A stretch of DNA of 7,592 bases from an uncultured Veillonella sp. (GTDB lineage Bacteria; Bacillota; Negativicutes; Veillonellales; Veillonellaceae): the NCBI GenBank assembly GCA_937930265.1, contig CALGLI010000074.1, positions 1 to 7,592 on the forward strand, in the 5' to 3' direction. The stretch's first letter is position 1; the number at the start of each line of letters is the position of its first letter. Positions 4,870 to 7,592 of the stretch are shown in pieces. Under the pieces are notes generated by a model, which was not told where the DNA came from, did no database searches, and saw only the letters and a program-made list of their open reading frames with translations. The position numbers were made by a program, and so were the translations under genes.

Positions 4870-7152
4870 TTAGGAGGAACAGCTAGTGCATTCATCCATT
4901 TCTAAGGATTGGTTACGGATATAGTAAATTGTCTTAATGCCTTGTTTATAGGCTTCCACATATAAATCTAGAATTTCTTTCGCTTTCATTTGTGGCGTAA
5001 TGTACAAATTGAAAGACTGCGCTTGGTCGATATGGCGTTGGCGGATACCGCAAGCCTTGATAGACCATTGTTGATCAATCGTATGTGCTTCTTTGTAGAA
5101 CCACATCGTTTCATTACTTAAATCAGGCGCTGTTTTTGGTGTAAAGCTACCTTTTTTCTCTTCGATAAAGAATTTTTTGAAGATAGGATCGATACCAGCT
5201 GTGGTGTTGGCAATGTTGGATGTACTACCTGTCGGCGCAATCGCCATTAAATAACCGTTGCGGATACCGTATTTTGCCACATCTGCTTTCAGTTGTTGCC
5301 ATCTTTCAGAGGTATAACCACGACGTTCAAAATATTCCCCAGTTTCCCATTGAGAGCCTTTGAAAGCAGGGTAGGCTCCTTTTTCTTTCGCCAATTCCAT
5401 GGATGCCTTGATAGCAGCGTAGGCAATATTTTCAAACAATGTATCAGCAATTTCCAAGTGTGCATCGCTTTCCCATTGTACTTTATGTTTCACCAAATAG
5501 TGGTGGTAACCGCTGGTACCAAGACCAATGGCACGATATTTTTCGCTGGTTACACGAGTTTCAGGCACAGGGAATTGGTTAATCGTGATGACATTATCCA
5601 ACATGCGCACTTGTAAAGCGATGTTTTCTTCTAGTTCTTCATCAGAGGTTTGACCCAAGTTGATGGAGTTCAAATTACACGTCACCATGTCCCCTGCTTT
5701 GGTGCGAGTTACGATGGAACCATCGTCTTGGATAACTTCTTCTTCTAAATCAGTAAATCCGACATTTTGAGCGATTTCATGGCACAAGTTGGACGCATAG
5801 ATCATGCCCGCATGTTTATTAGGGTTCGCACGGTTTGTCGTATCTCGGAAGAAAATGAACGGCGTACCAGTTTCTACGGCAGAACGCATGATTTTTTTCA
5901 TCATGTCCAAAGCACTGACTTCGATGCCGTGTAGATCTGGGCTAGCTTCACAAGCTAAATATTTTTCTGTGAACGCTTTATTCGTGTCATCATCGTAATA
6001 GTCTTCTAATTGAAAGCCCATGACACGAGATACTTCATGTGGATCGAATAAAGTGAAGTGTTCACGGTTGATAACGCGTTCCATGAAAATATCTGGTACA
6101 GATAGAGCAGGGAAAATGTCGTGTGCCTTACGACGATCGTCACCATTGTTGGTACGAAGTTCAACAAATTCGTAGAAGTCTTTGTGCCATACGTCCAGTG
6201 TTACGGTAGCGCCACCTTTACGTTTACCTAACTGGTCTACGGCAACGGCAGTATCGTTGTATAAACGAATCCAAGGAATGACACCGCCAGAAGAATTTTT
6301 ATAGCCACGAATATCAGAGTTCAAGGCACGTACTTTACCAAGATAAATACCAAGAGCGCCACCATGTTTAGACACACGGGAGAATTTTGCATTCACATCG
6401 TAAATGGACCATAGATTATCTTCTACGCCAGAAATGAAGCAAGAGCTCAATTGATGGAATGGTGTACCAGCATTTGCCAATGTTGGAGTAGCCGTTGTCA
6501 TTTTTAGTTCGCTCATCAAATCATAGAACTTTTTCGCGTAGTAGACTTTTTTGTCACCTTCGATGACAGCTAAGTGCATAGCAATAGCCATAAAACGTTC
6601 TTGTGGAAGTTCGTAGATTTCTTTGTTGAAGCCTTTCACTAAATAGCGATCGGCTAATAGTTTAATACCTTCATAGTTAAATAAGTAATCTCGTTTCGGT
6701 TTGATATAGTCGCCAAGTTCTTCTAATTCAGCTTCTGTATATTCTGTTAAGAAGAAGTCTGCATAGCGACCAGCAGCGACTAAGGTTTTTACTAAATCAG
6801 TGAAGTTGCCATATCCAAAGGCTTTGTATTTGCGGTTGATAGCAGCTTCTTTATATAAATCGAATAAGTATAGACGAGCTGCCACGAATTGCCAATCTTG
6901 GTTCATGCGGTTTACCATGTTGCCGAAACCATCGTCTACCTTTTGGATGACTTTCTCAATGGCAGTTTGAACAAGAGTTTGCTGAATTTGTTTCGTCGTC
7001 ATGCCATCTACGAATTGTAACTTACAATCCATTTCCAATTCGATAGGATCACAAGAATCTAAGCCTAAACAAGCAAAGGCAACCATTTTCTTCGTTTTTT
7101 CTACCGACAATGGCTCATAATGGCCATCCCGTTTCTTGATCATAATGCTCAT
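4870..7152 (-). CDS. nrdA: Ribonucleoside-diphosphate reductase, large (alpha) subunit
   Basis: This complete 760-residue class I ribonucleotide reductase alpha chain reduces ribonucleotides (NDP substrates) to deoxyribonucleotides for DNA synthesis in the cytoplasm, with a radical-generating beta subunit. An N-terminal ATP-cone (about 3-92, KKRDGHYEPLSVEKT) suggests overall activity control by ATP/dATP. Catalytic residues are all present: C238 in SSCFI, N455/C457/E459 in SNLCHEI, C492 in VTCNLNSINL, the radical-transfer pair Y743-Y744 in TIYYIR, and the C-terminal shuttle C755-x-x-C758. A phosphate-binding APTGSTSNIANTTAGIDP lies at 639-656. The start ATG 7152 follows AAGGAG by six bases; the stop lies just before the hairpin at 4764-4842. 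No nrdB is present on either side in the window, so the beta subunit must be encoded elsewhere or beyond 7592. Codon use looks less AT-rich than in the accessory genes. Confidence 0.97.
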   Translation of the reverse strand: MSIMIKKRDGHYEPLSVEKTKKMVAFACLGLDSCDPIELEMDCKLQFVDGMTTKQIQQTLVQTAIEKVIQKVDDGFGNMVNRMNQDWQFVAARLYLFDLYKEAAINRKYKAFGYGNFTDLVKTLVAAGRYADFFLTEYTEAELEELGDYIKPKRDYLFNYEGIKLLADRYLVKGFNKEIYELPQERFMAIAMHLAVIEGDKKVYYAKKFYDLMSELKMTTATPTLANAGTPFHQLSSCFISGVEDNLWSIYDVNAKFSRVSKHGGALGIYLGKVRALNSDIRGYKNSSGGVIPWIRLYNDTAVAVDQLGKRKGGATVTLDVWHKDFYEFVELRTNNGDDRRKAHDIFPALSVPDIFMERVINREHFTLFDPHEVSRVMGFQLEDYYDDDTNKAFTEKYLACEASPDLHGIEVSALDMMKKIMRSAVETGTPFIFFRDTTNRANPNKHAGMIYASNLCHEIAQNVGFTDLEEEVIQDDGSIVTRTKAGDMVTCNLNSINLGQTSDEELEENIALQVRMLDNVITINQFPVPETRVTSEKYRAIGLGTSGYHHYLVKHKVQWESDAHLEIADTLFENIAYAAIKASMELAKEKGAYPAFKGSQWETGEYFERRGYTSERWQQLKADVAKYGIRNGYLMAIAPTGSTSNIANTTAGIDPIFKKFFIEEKKGSFTPKTAPDLSNETMWFYKEAHTIDQQWSIKACGIRQRHIDQAQSFNLYITPQMKAKEILDLYVEAYKQGIKTIYYIRNQSLEMDECTSCSS

Positions 7153-7189
7153 GAGTGTCTCCTTTTTTGACGATGTAATATTTCTATCT

Positions 7190-7217
7190 ATTATAAAGAG
7201 TATTCACATATATTGAA
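7190..7217 (-). promoter_or_regulatory. Candidate proximal nrdA promoter
   Basis: On the - strand, TTCAAT (7217-7212) and a perfect TATAAT (7195-7190) are separated by 16 bp. The start would be near 7183, about 30 nt before the ATG. The -35 lies at the centre of the 7203-7227 palindrome, so a bound regulator would cover it. Confidence 0.5.
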
Positions 7218-7227
7218 TATATGTGAA
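7203..7227. promoter_or_regulatory. Perfect palindrome, likely operator over the nrdA promoter
   Basis: TTCACATATATT (7203-7214) and AATATATGTGAA (7216-7227) are perfectly complementary around a single central base, giving 25 bp of dyad symmetry. The gap is too short for an RNA hairpin to be the main point, and it overlaps the proximal -35, so a DNA-binding dimer site is the better reading. The regulator is not identifiable from sequence alone. Confidence 0.6.
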
Positions 7228-7271
7228 AGCATATCCCTCTAATAGGCGTACTAGGTCTTGACCATAAAAGG

Positions 7272-7300
7272 ACTCCCATTTACAAACTGCAAATGAGAGT
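7272..7300 (-). promoter_or_regulatory. Leader hairpin upstream of nrdA, possible attenuator
   Basis: 7272-7284 pairs with 7288-7300 (13 positions, two mismatches) around a three-base loop. On the - strand the stem is followed by CCTTTTAT, a modest T-rich tail. If the distal promoter is used, this hairpin would lie in the leader RNA and could reduce read-through. Confidence 0.35.
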
Positions 7301-7329
7301 GCATAGATATGTTTTCACACAGACTCAAT

Positions 7330-7343
7330 ATCAATATATTGTA
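7330..7343. promoter_or_regulatory. Possible NrdR box
   Basis: ATCAATATATTGTA contains the palindrome CAATATATTG, close to the core of the known NrdR consensus (roughly ACACAATATATTGTGT). NrdR represses ribonucleotide reductase genes, which fits the gene downstream. NrdR boxes usually come as a pair about three helical turns apart; no clear partner is seen nearby, and an identical 14-mer lies 249 bp away at 7579-7592. Confidence 0.35.
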
Positions 7344-7378
7344 TAGTGATGAAGTGTTTTAACACAACATCTTCTAAA

Positions 7379-7407
7379 ATTATACTATACCAGTCGTTTT
7401 TTCACAA
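7379..7407 (-). promoter_or_regulatory. Candidate distal nrdA promoter
   Basis: On the - strand, TTGTGA (7407-7402) and a perfect TATAAT (7384-7379) are separated by 17 bp. Its leader would be about 220 nt long and would contain the possible NrdR box, the hairpin at 7272-7300 and the palindrome at 7203-7227. Confidence 0.5.
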
Positions 7408-7592
7408 CGTCCTCAGCATGTCAAAAATGCATACCCTAATGAGGAAAAGATACTTTACAAAACAAAGGGCATGAAAAGTTCTGTCCTTTTTTCCTGTTTT
7501 AAGCAGTTTGTAATAGATACTTTCAGAAAAAGAAAAATGAAAAAAATAGATATGACTTGTAGTCGACATGTGACAAAAATCAATATATTGTA

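Larger units (their letters stand above)
7153..7592. other. Long nrdA upstream region without a convincing gene
   Basis: These 440 bp hold the nrdA ribosome site (AAGGAG, 7159-7164), two candidate promoters, a perfect palindrome (7203-7227), a leader hairpin (7272-7300) and two copies of ATCAATATATTGTA (7330-7343 and 7579-7592). No neighbouring gene begins inside the window. Confidence 0.7.

Noticed and set aside
5293..5998. Two + strand open frames inside nrdA
   Set aside because: They lie antisense to well-conserved nrdA codons, have no ribosome sites and no recognisable domains.
7402..7569. 55-residue open frame on the - strand upstream of nrdA
   Set aside because: No ribosome site before its ATG, low-complexity Phe/Ser-rich residues from T-rich DNA, and it ends inside the distal promoter -35.

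Overview
The window looks like chromosomal DNA from a low-GC, outer-membrane-bearing Firmicute, most likely Veillonella or a close relative (Negativicutes). This is inferred from a short YadA-type outer-membrane protein in an AT-rich genome with strong Shine-Dalgarno sites, intrinsic terminators and a ribonucleotide reductase of the usual bacterial type. No rRNA, tRNA, CRISPR array or transposase gene was seen.

Layout, left to right. (1) Positions 1-744 (+): the 3' end of an MmeI-like type IIL restriction-modification protein, whose 5' part lies outside the window. (2) Positions 1087-1677 (+): a small trimeric-autotransporter-like protein with a signal peptide, Pro-rich segment, YadA barrel and an unusual coiled coil after the barrel. 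(3) Positions 1721-2045: a structured hairpin, a perfect terminator, and a 58-codon open tail in the same frame as, and just beyond, the stop codon of the next gene. (4) Positions 2046-3260 (-): an AAA_14/DUF4143 ATPase. Its promoter sits in an array of four 18-bp palindromes spaced exactly 40 bp apart (3283-3420). (5) Positions 3429-3619: decayed sequence, including a recognisable scrap of a second ATPase gene. (6) Positions 3675-4700 (+): a DUF1016/YhcG-type PD-(D/E)XK nuclease. (7) Positions 4764-4842: a second hairpin homologous to the one at 1721-1796, at a convergent gene junction. (8) Positions 4870-7152 (-): the complete ribonucleotide reductase large subunit (nrdA). (9) Positions 7153-7592: a long nrdA leader with palindromes, two candidate promoters and possible NrdR boxes.

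Functionally, the left two thirds reads as an accessory segment (restriction-modification, adhesin-like protein, solitary ATPase, solitary nuclease, gene remnants) next to a core metabolic gene. The most unusual signals are non-coding: the 40-bp-periodic palindrome array over the ATPase promoter, and the pair of homologous hairpins whose stems differ by compensatory base changes.
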